A DNA stretch of 64,000 bases from contig JAHHHC010000002.1 in NCBI GenBank assembly GCA_019359515.1, positions 1-64,000 on the forward strand. The letters run 5' to 3'. Shown here piece by piece: positions 36,739 through 45,301 of the stretch. Each line of letters begins with the position of its first letter. The first letter of the stretch is position 1. Made by a program: the position numbers and the translations under genes. This stretch comes from Desmonostoc vinosum HA7617-LM4 (lineage in GTDB: Bacteria > Cyanobacteriota > Cyanobacteriia > Cyanobacteriales > Nostocaceae). The notes under the pieces were generated by a model. That model did not search any database. It was given only the letters and a program-made list of their open reading frames with translations, and was not told the origin of the DNA.

Positions 36739-38718
36739 TTAACAAGATGAAGATGTTGCCAGTTCACCGGGGCGATCGCGTGCAGTATACTGCAACCATA
36801 AAGATAAAGAAATCACCAACCAAATTGCGATCGCATCCTTGCCGGTGGTTTTTGACAAGACAAATCGTTGATAAATCTCTTTAAAAGCGATGATATCTAC
36901 ATATTCTGCAAGGATTTTTACATCATGAGCCATTAAATTGTCCAAACGCTCTTGCTCAAAAGACAATAAACCGTGGACAAGATTTGGAGAAAAATCTGCT
37001 TTGCCCCGCCGCCACTGCACTTCTTTTGGTAAAATATTAGCCATTGCCCGACGCATCACAACGCGGTTCCATCCCATGCTGAGCTTTTGCTCAGCAGGCA
37101 AAGAGAGACAGAATTCCACCAACCGCCTGTCCCAAAAGGGATAGCGTTGCTCAATTCCAAAGGCAGCAGTAGTTTTATCGAGGGTCTCCGCTGCAAATGA
37201 CGTTAAACCTTGAGTAGCAATGTTGCGATAATGCCGTTCTCTTTCATCTTGACCAAAGTGACTTTGGATTTGTTGCCAAGCTTGACGGCGCTTCTCTAAA
37301 CCGATACGCTCGACAAACTCAGGATTTAATATGGCGCTCCAAGCAGGACGGCTAGGAGATTGGGGATTTTGATCACGCTTGGAGTGAGTAAGTGATTTCC
37401 AACTCTGTTGTAATCTTTTTAAGACTGGATATTTAGCAATTGTGGGTTTAATTCCATAGTGTTTAACATAACTCCACAACCAGCTTTTAGAATCCACATC
37501 GAATGTTTTGGCTAATTCTCTGATTTCTGTGGTCAAACTTAGCCAGCGGCCTGCTTTTGCTAATTCGCTTAAGTAACCGTAACCATCCGACACGACATTA
37601 TCGCCATCAAAACCATCAAAAACGACACGAACACCTTGCTGTTTAATTGCTCCATATAACGCCCAACCCATAGACCAGTTAGGTGCATAAAAGGCTTCAT
37701 CCTGATGCCAAAACATCTGCTCTAGGTTCTGCAACGGACTCAGTTGATCTCCATTGACATAATGCGGTTCTAGTCCACCTTGAGCTATGACTGCTCTGAT
37801 GTATTGACGTTCGTCACATTCTGCCAATTGATCAAAGATTGCTGAGAAGGTGTGTAAGCGTTGCCCTCCATTTTCTGCGAGTAATTTCCTGGCCATACAA
37901 GTAATTGAGGATGAATCTAGTCCACCACTCAACTGTGAGCCTATGGGGAAGGCACTACGCAGGCGACACTGTACTGCCTGACTAAAAATTTCGCGAAAGG
38001 CTTCAGCATATTCTTGGTCTGAGCTTAGATGTAATTCTTTGTGGGGGTCAACAGACCAATATGATTGTAATTTTACACCTTTAGCACTCACAGTCATGGT
38101 GTGAGCGGGAGGTAATCGCAAGATGTGTTGGTAAGAGGTGATATCTGTTTCGTGAAACATAGAGGTGAGATAGTCGCCTATTCTCACTTCATTGATTTGG
38201 CGAGGGACATCTGGTAAGCAAAAGATCGCTTTCATCTCGCTGGCAAAAACAAAAATGCGTGGAGATGAGTAGTAGTAGAAAGGTTTAATACCAAAATGGT
38301 CTCTGGCACAAAATAAAGTTTGCTGGCGCTGATCCCAAATCGCAAAGGCAAAGTCACCTAATAAATGCTCCACACACTGCTCACCCCATTTTTCGTAAGC
38401 GGCTAGTACCAACTGGCTATCAGGTATTTGCTTTGATGGATAGTTGCTTAAGCGCAATGCACAGATGAGTTGCTCGCGATTATCTAAGCGTATATCTGCT
38501 GTAATGGCTAAATTATTAGTTTGATTGACAACAGGTAGCTTTTCTAGTAAAGATTCGGGAGTAGTCCACAACATCTGATGACCCAAGCCGACACTCCCGG
38601 AGTACCATACATCGGAGCCATCAGGCCCCCGATGGCTAAGAATGTTGACCATACGCCAAAGTTGTTTATGGTCAATTGGTTGGCCGTTGAGGTGGTAGAT
38701 ACCATTGATCCCGCTCAT
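36739..38718 (-). CDS. Lasso cyclase, asparagine synthase homologue (C)
   Basis: 659 residues. The N-terminal glutaminase-like domain (1-~205) starts MSGING: the nucleophilic Cys2 of class II amidotransferases is Ser, so ammonia release from glutamine is not expected. The C-terminal synthetase domain has the ATP-pyrophosphatase loop SGGLDSSS (264-271) and the KxD-type downstream region (WRRGKADFSPN). In lasso biosynthesis this enzyme adenylates the ring acidic side chain and closes the isopeptide bond to Gly1. The ATG overlaps the stop of the leader peptidase gene by four bases, showing translational coupling. Confidence 0.9.
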   Translation of the reverse strand: MSGINGIYHLNGQPIDHKQLWRMVNILSHRGPDGSDVWYSGSVGLGHQMLWTTPESLLEKLPVVNQTNNLAITADIRLDNREQLICALRLSNYPSKQIPDSQLVLAAYEKWGEQCVEHLLGDFAFAIWDQRQQTLFCARDHFGIKPFYYYSSPRIFVFASEMKAIFCLPDVPRQINEVRIGDYLTSMFHETDITSYQHILRLPPAHTMTVSAKGVKLQSYWSVDPHKELHLSSDQEYAEAFREIFSQAVQCRLRSAFPIGSQLSGGLDSSSITCMARKLLAENGGQRLHTFSAIFDQLAECDERQYIRAVIAQGGLEPHYVNGDQLSPLQNLEQMFWHQDEAFYAPNWSMGWALYGAIKQQGVRVVFDGFDGDNVVSDGYGYLSELAKAGRWLSLTTEIRELAKTFDVDSKSWLWSYVKHYGIKPTIAKYPVLKRLQQSWKSLTHSKRDQNPQSPSRPAWSAILNPEFVERIGLEKRRQAWQQIQSHFGQDERERHYRNIATQGLTSFAAETLDKTTAAFGIEQRYPFWDRRLVEFCLSLPAEQKLSMGWNRVVMRRAMANILPKEVQWRRGKADFSPNLVHGLLSFEQERLDNLMAHDVKILAEYVDIIAFKEIYQRFVLSKTTGKDAIAIWLVISLSLWLQYTARDRPGELATSSSC

Positions 38719-39152
38719 AGTCTGTTACCCGGAAGATATGGCAGTCGAGTAAAGCGTCCAAGGTCTGTCAGATCACCAACTATAATCTGGCCTTGACTTT
38801 CAACCCATGCATGAGCTTCTAGTTTTCCTTTGTCTGTCTTAGCAACTCCAATACAGAGTTCTGGTGAATAACTGCGCCGACTCATCAATACTTGGCAAGT
38901 CAAGGCGCGGGCCAGACACATAGCACCACTAGGTATGTAACGAGTGCTGACGTTAACAGCCCAGATAATTTTGCTGAGGGAGGTTTGGTCTAGTTTAGGG
39001 TTCGGTTGATTAAAGTTAGCAATTACTTGTCTAAGAGTTTGAAATGGTAACAACCACAATCCTAATTTGACTAACCCCAACAACATAAAAGTATTGATCA
39101 AAAGGTGGCGATCGCTGTTATTTAGGTGCAGCAATTTAAGCAGCGGCTTCAT
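38715..39152 (-). CDS. Lasso leader peptidase, transglutaminase-like (B2)
   Basis: 145 residues. The Cys-His-Asp triad of the lasso B2 family is visible: Cys in SGAMCLARALTCQ, His in LEAHAWVESQ and Asp in IIVGDLTDLGRF. A hydrophobic N-terminal segment (LINTFMLLGLVKLGLWLLPF) is usual in the family. It removes the leader between residues 24 and 25 of the precursors. The start overlaps the end of the RRE gene by 17 bases and its stop overlaps the cyclase start. Confidence 0.92.
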   Translation of the reverse strand: MKPLLKLLHLNNSDRHLLINTFMLLGLVKLGLWLLPFQTLRQVIANFNQPNPKLDQTSLSKIIWAVNVSTRYIPSGAMCLARALTCQVLMSRRSYSPELCIGVAKTDKGKLEAHAWVESQGQIIVGDLTDLGRFTRLPYLPGNRL

Positions 39153-39438
39153 CTTTGATCTCGATCAATCCTTTGGTTGCTAATTCTTCAAGTAATACCA
39201 AAATGTCAGCTTCACAGGCTTTAGCATCAACGTCATATTCGTTCAACAGAGCATCTCGAATTTCTGCCACGGTTTTCGGAGTTTGAATTAGATTCCAAAT
39301 GCTCGCTCCTACTTGATTTAAACCATAGTAAACCCCTGATTTGATATCAAGGATTACTGCTTCTCCTTGCAGTTCAGAGAAAATCTGGTCTTGACTTGCT
39401 ACTACCCTGGAATAGTCAAATATAAATTTTACAGACAT
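39136..39438 (-). CDS. PqqD-type RiPP recognition element (B1)
   Basis: 100 residues with the PqqD fold pattern: an N-terminal beta hairpin (DQIFSELQGEAVILDIKSGVYYGLNQVGASIWNL, shown as one region 17-50) and a C-terminal winged helix (TVAEIRDALLNEYDVD). It binds the precursor leader through the YxxPxL motif and presents it to the B2 peptidase. It is the first gene of the lasso operon; the promoter should lie in the AT-rich DNA upstream of 39438. Confidence 0.9.
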   Translation of the reverse strand: MSVKFIFDYSRVVASQDQIFSELQGEAVILDIKSGVYYGLNQVGASIWNLIQTPKTVAEIRDALLNEYDVDAKACEADILVLLEELATKGLIEIKDEAAA

Positions 39439-39829
39439 TTTCAGTAAAATTTTGTACGCATTTTTCTTTAAGCTAAGGTTAATCTATAACATTTTCTAAA
39501 ACTTACTGCCATACTCAGATAAATCTTTATTAATTGTTTTAAATTATCCCGGATTTTATAAAGTCTCTGTGAAGTAAGTCAGACAAATAACGAGCTTTTT
39601 ACCAAAAAATCTTGCATAAATCTCTGATTAAGGCAGATTTGTAAATTTTTTACTAAAAATAATCTCAGTGGTATTCTCAGTATTTCTATTAGCAAGGTTG
39701 TACAAGATGCTATCCTGATGAACAAGCCGCACCTGTCGATATAGCTAACTGATGGCGAACTCTAGCAATTACGGCGCTATTGGGAATGTCAGGGATAGAA
39801 AAAAGATATTACCAAAATCGGTTTGATAA
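39439..39829. other. Divergent intergenic region between the lasso operon and a GNAT gene
   Basis: 391 bp, strongly AT-rich, without repeats or genes. It must contain the lasso operon promoter on the minus strand; I do not identify a specific operator. Confidence 0.55.
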
Positions 39830-40300
39830 ATGAGATATCCTCAAATTCAATTTAGCGATCGCAAATCTGAAATTAACCTTCACCAACTCCAAGATCTGTT
39901 AAATGTTTCAGCTTTCTGGGCTAAAGGACGCAGTATCAAAGATTTAAGCATAGCTATTGCCAATAGCGACCCAGTGTTTTCTGTCTGGGATGGAGAGCGG
40001 CTAATTGGCTTTGCCAGAGCAACCTCCGATGTCATCTATCGCGCCGCGATTTGGGATGTTGTGATTCATCCAGAGTACCGTAGCAATGGGCTAGGAAGCA
40101 ATTTAGTAGAAACAGTTTTAAATCATCCCCGCTTGAAGTGTGTTGAGCGTGTGTACCTCATGACCACTCATCAGCAAGAATTCTACGAAAAGATTGGTTT
40201 CCAGCCCAATACTACCACTACGATGGTGCTATACAATCGAGCTAATCTTAATTCCCTTCCTCTTGAAAAAATTCAATTTCAGGAATCACCAGGGGGATAG
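39830..40300 (+). CDS. GNAT family N-acetyltransferase
   Basis: 156 residues. The acetyl-CoA region is clear: [35 protein letters not shown] spans motif B/A with the R/Q-x-x-G-x-G/A type loop (YRSNGLG), and LMTTHQQEFYEKIGFQ is the C-terminal strand-helix. It resembles the second GNAT at 46295-46819 in the GFARATSD segment. Substrate unknown. Its 3' end overlaps the convergent histidine kinase gene by 53 bp, so the final residues of both proteins share DNA. Confidence 0.88.
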   Translation: MRYPQIQFSDRKSEINLHQLQDLLNVSAFWAKGRSIKDLSIAIANSDPVFSVWDGERLIGFARATSDVIYRAAIWDVVIHPEYRSNGLGSNLVETVLNHPRLKCVERVYLMTTHQQEFYEKIGFQPNTTTTMVLYNRANLNSLPLEKIQFQESPGG

Positions 40301-41165
40301 AAATTTGTAATCTAGTAAGCTGCTGATTTGATTCTTTAGTAGTTGGTGAAGAAAGAATTTCTAGCTTTCCTCCCATTACTTCCATGAGAGTTTGATTAAG
40401 TAATAACTTCATTCCTGGGGAAAGTGTTTGATGAGTCTGAGCAGTTTGCAGAGGTTTATCTGTAATTTTGAGTAGATCAATATATTCACTTAAAGGCACA
40501 GCATGAGTTGGCACATCTAGCCAAATGTGAGCCAAATTACTCATAGACACCACACTACTAGAAATAGATATATTTCCTTCCTGTGTGTGAGTAATGGTAC
40601 TGTCTACTAAATTGATTAATACTTGGCAAAGCCACCGCCGATCAGCCAAAACATAAATTTCTGGATCTGCGGGTAACATCTGCAAAGGAAAATTGCGGTT
40701 TGCCGCCAGCATATAAGTTAAGTTATAAACCTCTTCTAAAACTTGAGCTAATGGTATCGGTTGAATATCTAATTTGTTAGTTCCATGTTCTGTTCTGGCA
40801 ACGCTGAGAATTTCATCCAGCAACTTGAGCAACTTTAGCGTTCGTTCGTGAGCTTGGGCAATAAATTCTCGTTCTTCAGCGGGATTTTCACACAAATCCG
40901 ACAAAATTAACTGATGCAGGCCTATTAGACCATTAAGAGGCGATCGCAATTCATGAGTAGTTCGCGCTAAAAACCCTGCCTTAAACTGGCTCATTTCCCT
41001 AGCCATTTCATATGCCAGCTGCGTTTGCTGCAACTGCTGTGATTGATCTGATGACTCCACCGAGGACGAGTTTGATGAAGCGTTTGAGAAGCGCGTAAAT
41101 AACCCACGAAAACCTATTCCCAGCGCTAACCCTGCTCCTAGATATATCCAGTTGCTCCAATTCAT
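40248..41165 (-). CDS. Membrane-anchored histidine kinase-like protein with degenerate ATPase domain
   Basis: 305 residues. A short N-terminal membrane helix (IYLGAGLALGIGF), a Ser/Gln-rich linker and a standard HisKA domain with H71 in THELRSPLNGL. The ATPase half is eroded: the N-box reads LINLVDSTITHTQEG without the usual Asn pair, no DxGxG motif is found, and only a GMKLLLNQTLMEVMGG vestige of the G2 box remains. It may have no kinase activity and act by dimerising or as a phosphotransfer partner. No sensor domain is present. Confidence 0.8.
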   Translation of the reverse strand: MNWSNWIYLGAGLALGIGFRGLFTRFSNASSNSSSVESSDQSQQLQQTQLAYEMAREMSQFKAGFLARTTHELRSPLNGLIGLHQLILSDLCENPAEEREFIAQAHERTLKLLKLLDEILSVARTEHGTNKLDIQPIPLAQVLEEVYNLTYMLAANRNFPLQMLPADPEIYVLADRRWLCQVLINLVDSTITHTQEGNISISSSVVSMSNLAHIWLDVPTHAVPLSEYIDLLKITDKPLQTAQTHQTLSPGMKLLLNQTLMEVMGGKLEILSSPTTKESNQQLTRLQISIPLVIPEIEFFQEEGN

Positions 41166-41270
41166 ATTTTAGCAATTATTAACTTATTATTAATCACAAC
41201 AATCTCGAATTAAGTTCCAGATTTTTACAGAACTGGGGATTGGGGAAGAGGACGCGGGGACGGCTCTTAT

Positions 41271-41467
41271 GGGTAGGTTTTTTAGATTTCGCGTTTTGGT
41301 TGACGCGCTTACGCGGTGAGACAGCGAGTAAAGGAGGGTTTCCCTCCGCAGGCGACTGCGTTAGCGCAGCGTTAGCGAGCTTGCGAGCGTCACCCGAAGG
41401 GGGACGCAAAGAAAGATTTCGGAACGAAAAAATAGGTTTTTTCAGACTGAATATGAAAAACCTACCC
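41271..41467. mobile_element. MITE-like element with 12-bp terminal inverted repeats, copy 2
   Basis: Same termini as copy 1: GGGTAGGTTTTT (41271-41282) and AAAAACCTACCC (41456-41467), each preceded or followed by the same bases (CTCTTAT before, TTGAAAG after). The interior differs by an 8-bp shorter junction (TTGACGCGCTTACGCGG here), so the nested GC-rich block varies between copies. Confidence 0.75.
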
Positions 41468-41482
41468 TTGAAAGCGGGGGGA

Positions 41483-41745
41483 CGCGGGGACGGGGGGACG
41501 CGGTGAGACAGCGAGTAAAGGAGGGTTTCCCTCCGCAGGCGATTGCGTTAGCGCAGCGTTAGCGAGCTTGCGAGCGTCACCCGAAGGAGGACAAGGGAGA
41601 AATTTTCTTACTCATCTCCCGGTTGGTGAGCGAAGTCGAACCACATCTCTCCCCTGCCTCCCCTGCTCCCGGTTGGTGAGCGTAAAGCCCTGCGGGCATG
41701 GCTGCGCTTACCGCGTAGCGTCTCCGACAAAAGAAGTCGAACTAC
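41483..41745. repeat. Further dispersed repeats before tsaC
   Basis: A second copy of the GAGACAGCGAGTAAAGGAGG block at 41505-41585, then GGTTGGTGAGCGAAGTCGAA units at 41621-41640 and 41671-41680. No gene in 41166-41751. Confidence 0.8.
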
Positions 41746-41751
41746 ATTCCC

Positions 41752-42345
41752 TCATGCCTCTAAAACCACCGCGCCTTGCCGTAAAATCTGCCAAGTTTCT
41801 CCCGTCCATTTGACAACAGTAGAAGGTACACCGATTGATATTTCATCCTGGCATTCTGTTGTTACCAAAGTCAAAGCTTCAGGGAACTGAGCCGCAATTT
41901 CTGCCATTGTTTGTAAAGGTGGTTGACCAGAAAAATTAGCACTAGTGGTAGCAAGAGGACCTGTTTGTGCCAAAATTCGCTGAGCGATCGCACTTTTGGG
42001 CACTCTAATACCAATTGTCGTTGGATCGCTGGGATTCATGACTTTGGGGACGCGATCGCTCGCTGGTAATACTAAAGTTAGCGCTCCTGGCCAGTATTTG
42101 TGTACTAACTTTTGCCAAATTTTATACTCATCCTCATTACCTTTGACATATAGCCACAAATCCTCAGCCTTAGCCCCCATCAAAATCAGAGGTTTATCCT
42201 GACTGCGGTGCTTAGCAACAAAAATTAACTCTGCCTTTTCTGGCACGACAGCAAGCGCAGGAACAGTATCTGTAGGAAAGCTCACCAAAGCACCAGCGCG
42301 TGCGCCAGTGATCAGATTCGCAAAAGAAACTTGTGTCATATTCAT
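41752..42345 (-). CDS. tsaC: L-threonylcarbamoyladenylate synthase (Sua5/YrdC family)
   Basis: 197 residues, forming threonylcarbamoyl-AMP from threonine, bicarbonate and ATP for the t6A37 modification of ANN-decoding tRNAs. The YrdC fold motifs are present: ALVSFPTDTVPALAVV, AKHRSQDKPLILM with the KR-SxxKP pattern, KYWPGALTLVL, IGIRVPKSAIAQRIL and TTSANFSGQPP. The short length, without a Sua5 C-terminal domain, makes it TsaC-type. The partner tsaD is 7 kb away at 49251-50306. The start may be either Met1 or Met3. Confidence 0.93.
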   Translation of the reverse strand: MNMTQVSFANLITGARAGALVSFPTDTVPALAVVPEKAELIFVAKHRSQDKPLILMGAKAEDLWLYVKGNEDEYKIWQKLVHKYWPGALTLVLPASDRVPKVMNPSDPTTIGIRVPKSAIAQRILAQTGPLATTSANFSGQPPLQTMAEIAAQFPEALTLVTTECQDEISIGVPSTVVKWTGETWQILRQGAVVLEA

Positions 42346-42541
42346 CTAGTTACTGGAAATTGGGAATTAGGAATGGGGAATGGGGAATTACGCCTAATGT
42401 GAATTATCAAAATCAACGAGATAAGCTAAAAAACATCTAAATTACATAATCAAATTAAATAAAACTCTTGTGGGGTGGGCATCTTGCCCGCCCTAATTAT
42501 GCAAGTTATATGTGGAACAGCTTATCAATAATCTCGCGTTG

Positions 42542-42571
42542 TGTAGAGACGCGCCATGGCGCGTCTCTACA
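42542..42571. repeat. Perfect 30-bp palindrome
   Basis: TGTAGAGACGCGCCA is followed immediately by its exact complement. It lies between prmC and tsaC, 20 to 70 bp from a hairpin core TGGGCATCTTGCCCGCC at 42476-42492. It may function as a terminator but is more likely a mobile palindrome of the kind common in Nostocales. Confidence 0.85.
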
Positions 42572-42693
42572 ACGATAAATATAGGGTTTCAGTCTCTAAT
42601 TCACATTAAACGTGAATTGGGAATTGATTATTCTCTGTGTCCCCGTGTCCCCGCGTCCCCGCGTCTCGGTGTCCCCGCGTCCCCTCATCTCCC

Positions 42694-43626
42694 TCATCCC
42701 CAGTTCCCAGTCCCTTTTACATAAGCCAAAGCAAAACGCTCAATTCCAGCTAAATCAAGATGAATTTGAATATTACAATAACTACCTTGATTTTGCAAAA
42801 GTTCTCTAACTGCATCCGCTTGTCCTGCCATCATCTCAATTAGCCACACACCGCCAGGTCGCAAATACTGAGGAGAAGTTTCTACTAAATGGCGGATACA
42901 ATCTAAACCATCAGTACCACCATTGAGGGCTAAATGTGGTTCATGATTAACTACTTCTGGTTGCAAGCTAGATAGGGTACTGGTGGGGATATAAGGCGGG
43001 TTCGACACCATACCACTGAAGTGACCTTTGAGAAACGCCAGCGGTTCCCACCAGTAACCTTGGTAAAATTGGATACGTTCATCAAAACCTAAATTTTCAG
43101 CATTTGCTTGAGCGATCGCCAAAGCCTCAAGACTATAATCTACAGCGTGAACTGTAGCTTGTGGGAAGACATCTGCTAATCCCAAAGCGATCGCCCCGCT
43201 ACCTGTGCCCAGATCTACCCAATGCCCTGAGTGTAAATCCTGAGCGATCGCACTTTTCGCAGCAGCACTAACAGCTAAATCAATTAGGCATTCTGTCTCT
43301 GGTCTAGGGATCAAAACCGCACTTGACACCGCGATTTTAAACTGTCGCCAAGGTGTCACACCTGCAATATATTGCACTGGTAAGCGATCATTTAATCGCC
43401 TTTGCCACAATTGCTCTAACTCATCAACAGACAGCTGCATTTGAATTTGAGACCAGCTTTTGAAAGACTCCAAACGTAGTGCCAAGCGATCTAAGCCAGC
43501 CATTTCTTGTAACAGCCAGTCTACCTCCTCTGGTGGAACATCAGTGGCGATCGCAGTTTGAATTGCTTTGCGACGCCACTGCCAAAGTTGTAAACCAGAA
43601 ACCACTCTTGGTGATTGTTCAACCAT
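42694..43626 (-). CDS. prmC: Peptide chain release factor N5-glutamine methyltransferase
   Basis: 310 residues, methylating the GGQ glutamine of release factors RF1 and RF2. The N-terminal helical domain (1-~110) with DRLPVQYIAG is followed by the SAM-dependent domain: VLIPRPETECLIDLA, VDLGTGSGAIALGLA, and the substrate-binding NPPY motif in VSNPPYIPTS. The last residues (KGTGNWG) are encoded by a GGGACTGGGAACTGGGG repeat adjoining the gene, so the native stop appears to have been replaced. It starts 2 bp after the Tic22 stop, so the two are likely co-transcribed. Confidence 0.93.
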   Translation of the reverse strand: MVEQSPRVVSGLQLWQWRRKAIQTAIATDVPPEEVDWLLQEMAGLDRLALRLESFKSWSQIQMQLSVDELEQLWQRRLNDRLPVQYIAGVTPWRQFKIAVSSAVLIPRPETECLIDLAVSAAAKSAIAQDLHSGHWVDLGTGSGAIALGLADVFPQATVHAVDYSLEALAIAQANAENLGFDERIQFYQGYWWEPLAFLKGHFSGMVSNPPYIPTSTLSSLQPEVVNHEPHLALNGGTDGLDCIRHLVETSPQYLRPGGVWLIEMMAGQADAVRELLQNQGSYCNIQIHLDLAGIERFALAYVKGTGNWG

Positions 43627-43628
43627 GC

Positions 43629-44474
43629 TTAACGTGGTTTTGGCTTTGCAGGCTGTGAATTGTTCGTTCTATTAGGAGTAGCCGGAGTAGTAGCCGGAGT
43701 ATTAGTATTAGTTCTAGGCAGTGTCTTAATATACTCTCTCGACTCTGGAGATGGCACTAAAATAACTTGGTTAAGCCATGCATCATTTTTGTCTTGTAAA
43801 GTTTTAATCACCCCATCAACATCGATTACTTGAATATCAGCTTTAGGATGTTTTGGCTTCACTTGGTTTAATAAACCAAGTGCATCTTGCTTGCTTAAAA
43901 ATAGCGGCAGAATTTGCTGATTATCAGATGTTAGTTTGATTGGTACATATCCTTGATCGGGTGAAAATCTCACAGCAAAAACCGGTACACTCTTAAACTG
44001 CTCTACTTTTTGACCACTTTGGCGCAGCAAATCCAACGCCCCTTGAATCTCTTGTTCTACAGGTTTAAAAGCAAACAAAAGACGGTTTGGTTGGTTTTTA
44101 GTTTGTTGTAATTGCTGATAAATTACTCCCAGAGGTACTGCTGTTACCTGCAAGTTTTTAATCATTTCTTGCATTTTTGGGTCTTGATTTTTTGTATTTC
44201 GCAGCTCGTTGACAAAAGCTTGAGCCTCCTGACGACTCATATAAACACCTGTCACCGAACCCCCAGCTTTTTGTCCATTTTGACCTTGAGGCAGAGTCCG
44301 ACTGAGCGGTAAACCTTTTTCGTTAGTAATCAAGTACACAGGTACTGAGTCTAACTTCTCTTTTATTTGTTGTTCTGATAATGCCAGCACTGACATGTTT
44401 CCCCCAAACAACGTCCCTAGAAAAGTGCTGCCTACTAAGCCTAATGTTGCGCCCCAGCGAACCAGTGATTTCAT
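43629..44474 (-). CDS. Tic22-like periplasmic protein
   Basis: 281 residues from the ATG at 44474, which has GAGGAG eight bases upstream; an upstream start is less likely. A signal peptide (LGLVGSTFLGTLFGGNMSVLA) is followed by two related halves, each with the Tic22 pattern VPVYLITNEKGLPL / VPVFAVRFSPDQGYVPI and a downstream FLSKQDALGLLNQ-type helix. A Thr/Pro/Asn-rich tail closes the protein. Cyanobacterial Tic22 is a periplasmic chaperone for outer membrane protein biogenesis. The gene leads directly into prmC. Confidence 0.88.
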   Translation of the reverse strand: MKSLVRWGATLGLVGSTFLGTLFGGNMSVLALSEQQIKEKLDSVPVYLITNEKGLPLSRTLPQGQNGQKAGGSVTGVYMSRQEAQAFVNELRNTKNQDPKMQEMIKNLQVTAVPLGVIYQQLQQTKNQPNRLLFAFKPVEQEIQGALDLLRQSGQKVEQFKSVPVFAVRFSPDQGYVPIKLTSDNQQILPLFLSKQDALGLLNQVKPKHPKADIQVIDVDGVIKTLQDKNDAWLNQVILVPSPESREYIKTLPRTNTNTPATTPATPNRTNNSQPAKPKPR

Positions 44475-45135
44475 AACTACTCCTCGTATCAATAGTTTAA
44501 TTTAGTCAAACAAGTGGTTGGATTTGCACTAGTATCAACTAGCTTTAGTTATATAGCAATCCATTTGAGTTGTAAAAAACTCATTCATTGTAGCTGTTGA
44601 CTGATAACTGTCAGAGGTCAATACTTTGCAATTCTTGAGGATTGCTGTAGTGCTGCTTTCGTGAATTAAAGATCCTAGCTAAAGCTGTATTTGTCTCACT
44701 TTCGCCTTGCTATTCACTGCGAAATGCTGTAGATGCCTATTATATATCGTTTTCAAACGATAAAAAACTTCTGCAATGTTGGAACTGATGAGTGCCATTT
44801 TATTGTATTTCTCACGATATGGGTGACGTTATTACTTAATTATTCGTTCCATCTGCTGTTGGTTTAATATTTGCTCAAATCTATACAGAACATAGTTTTA
44901 TTAGTAACTTGCTACTTGGCATGAAATTTGCCTGTTAGCCTTCAGAAGACAGCTTAGTTGTAGAATAACCAAGTTAGTATTTTTGGCAAAAAACACAATT
45001 TAGATGCACATTTTACCAAGAAAACCCTTAGTCATTCCTAAATTGCAGCGTAGTATGTTTTGACTTTTTGATTTTATATATCAAAAAACCCCAGATTTAC
45101 TAATACATCTAGGTTGATAATTTTGCCATAAAAAA
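44475..45135. other. Intergenic region upstream of tic22, no gene seen
   Basis: About 660 bp of AT-rich DNA between tic22 and the tRNA. I find no open frame of interest, no strong hairpin and no dispersed repeat. It probably contains the tic22-prmC promoter and tRNA 3' flank only. Confidence 0.6.
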
Positions 45136-45209
45136 TCGGGATGACAGGATTTGAACCTGCGGCATCCTGCTCCCAAAGCAGGCGCGCTACCAAGCTGCGC
45201 TACATCCCG
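45136..45209 (-). tRNA. tRNA-Pro (anticodon UGG)
   Basis: On the minus strand the acceptor stem CGGGATG/CATCCCG closes a full cloverleaf: D-arm GCGC-AGCTTGGTA-GCGC, anticodon arm CCTGC-TTTGGGA-GCAGG with TGG at 34-36, and T-arm GCAGG-TTCAAAT-CCTGT with discriminator A. The CCA end is not encoded. Length 74. Confidence 0.97.
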
Positions 45210-45301
45210 GACATTACACTAAGGTGATTATATCAGATAAAGCTGCTCATAGCCAGAAAATTTTACCTTCAAGAATTAGTTTTACCAAATTCGGCGAAAT
45301 G

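Noticed and set aside
36739-38718. Asparagine synthetase AsnB
   Set aside because: Cys2 is Ser and the gene is translationally coupled to B1/B2 lasso genes next to three precursors.
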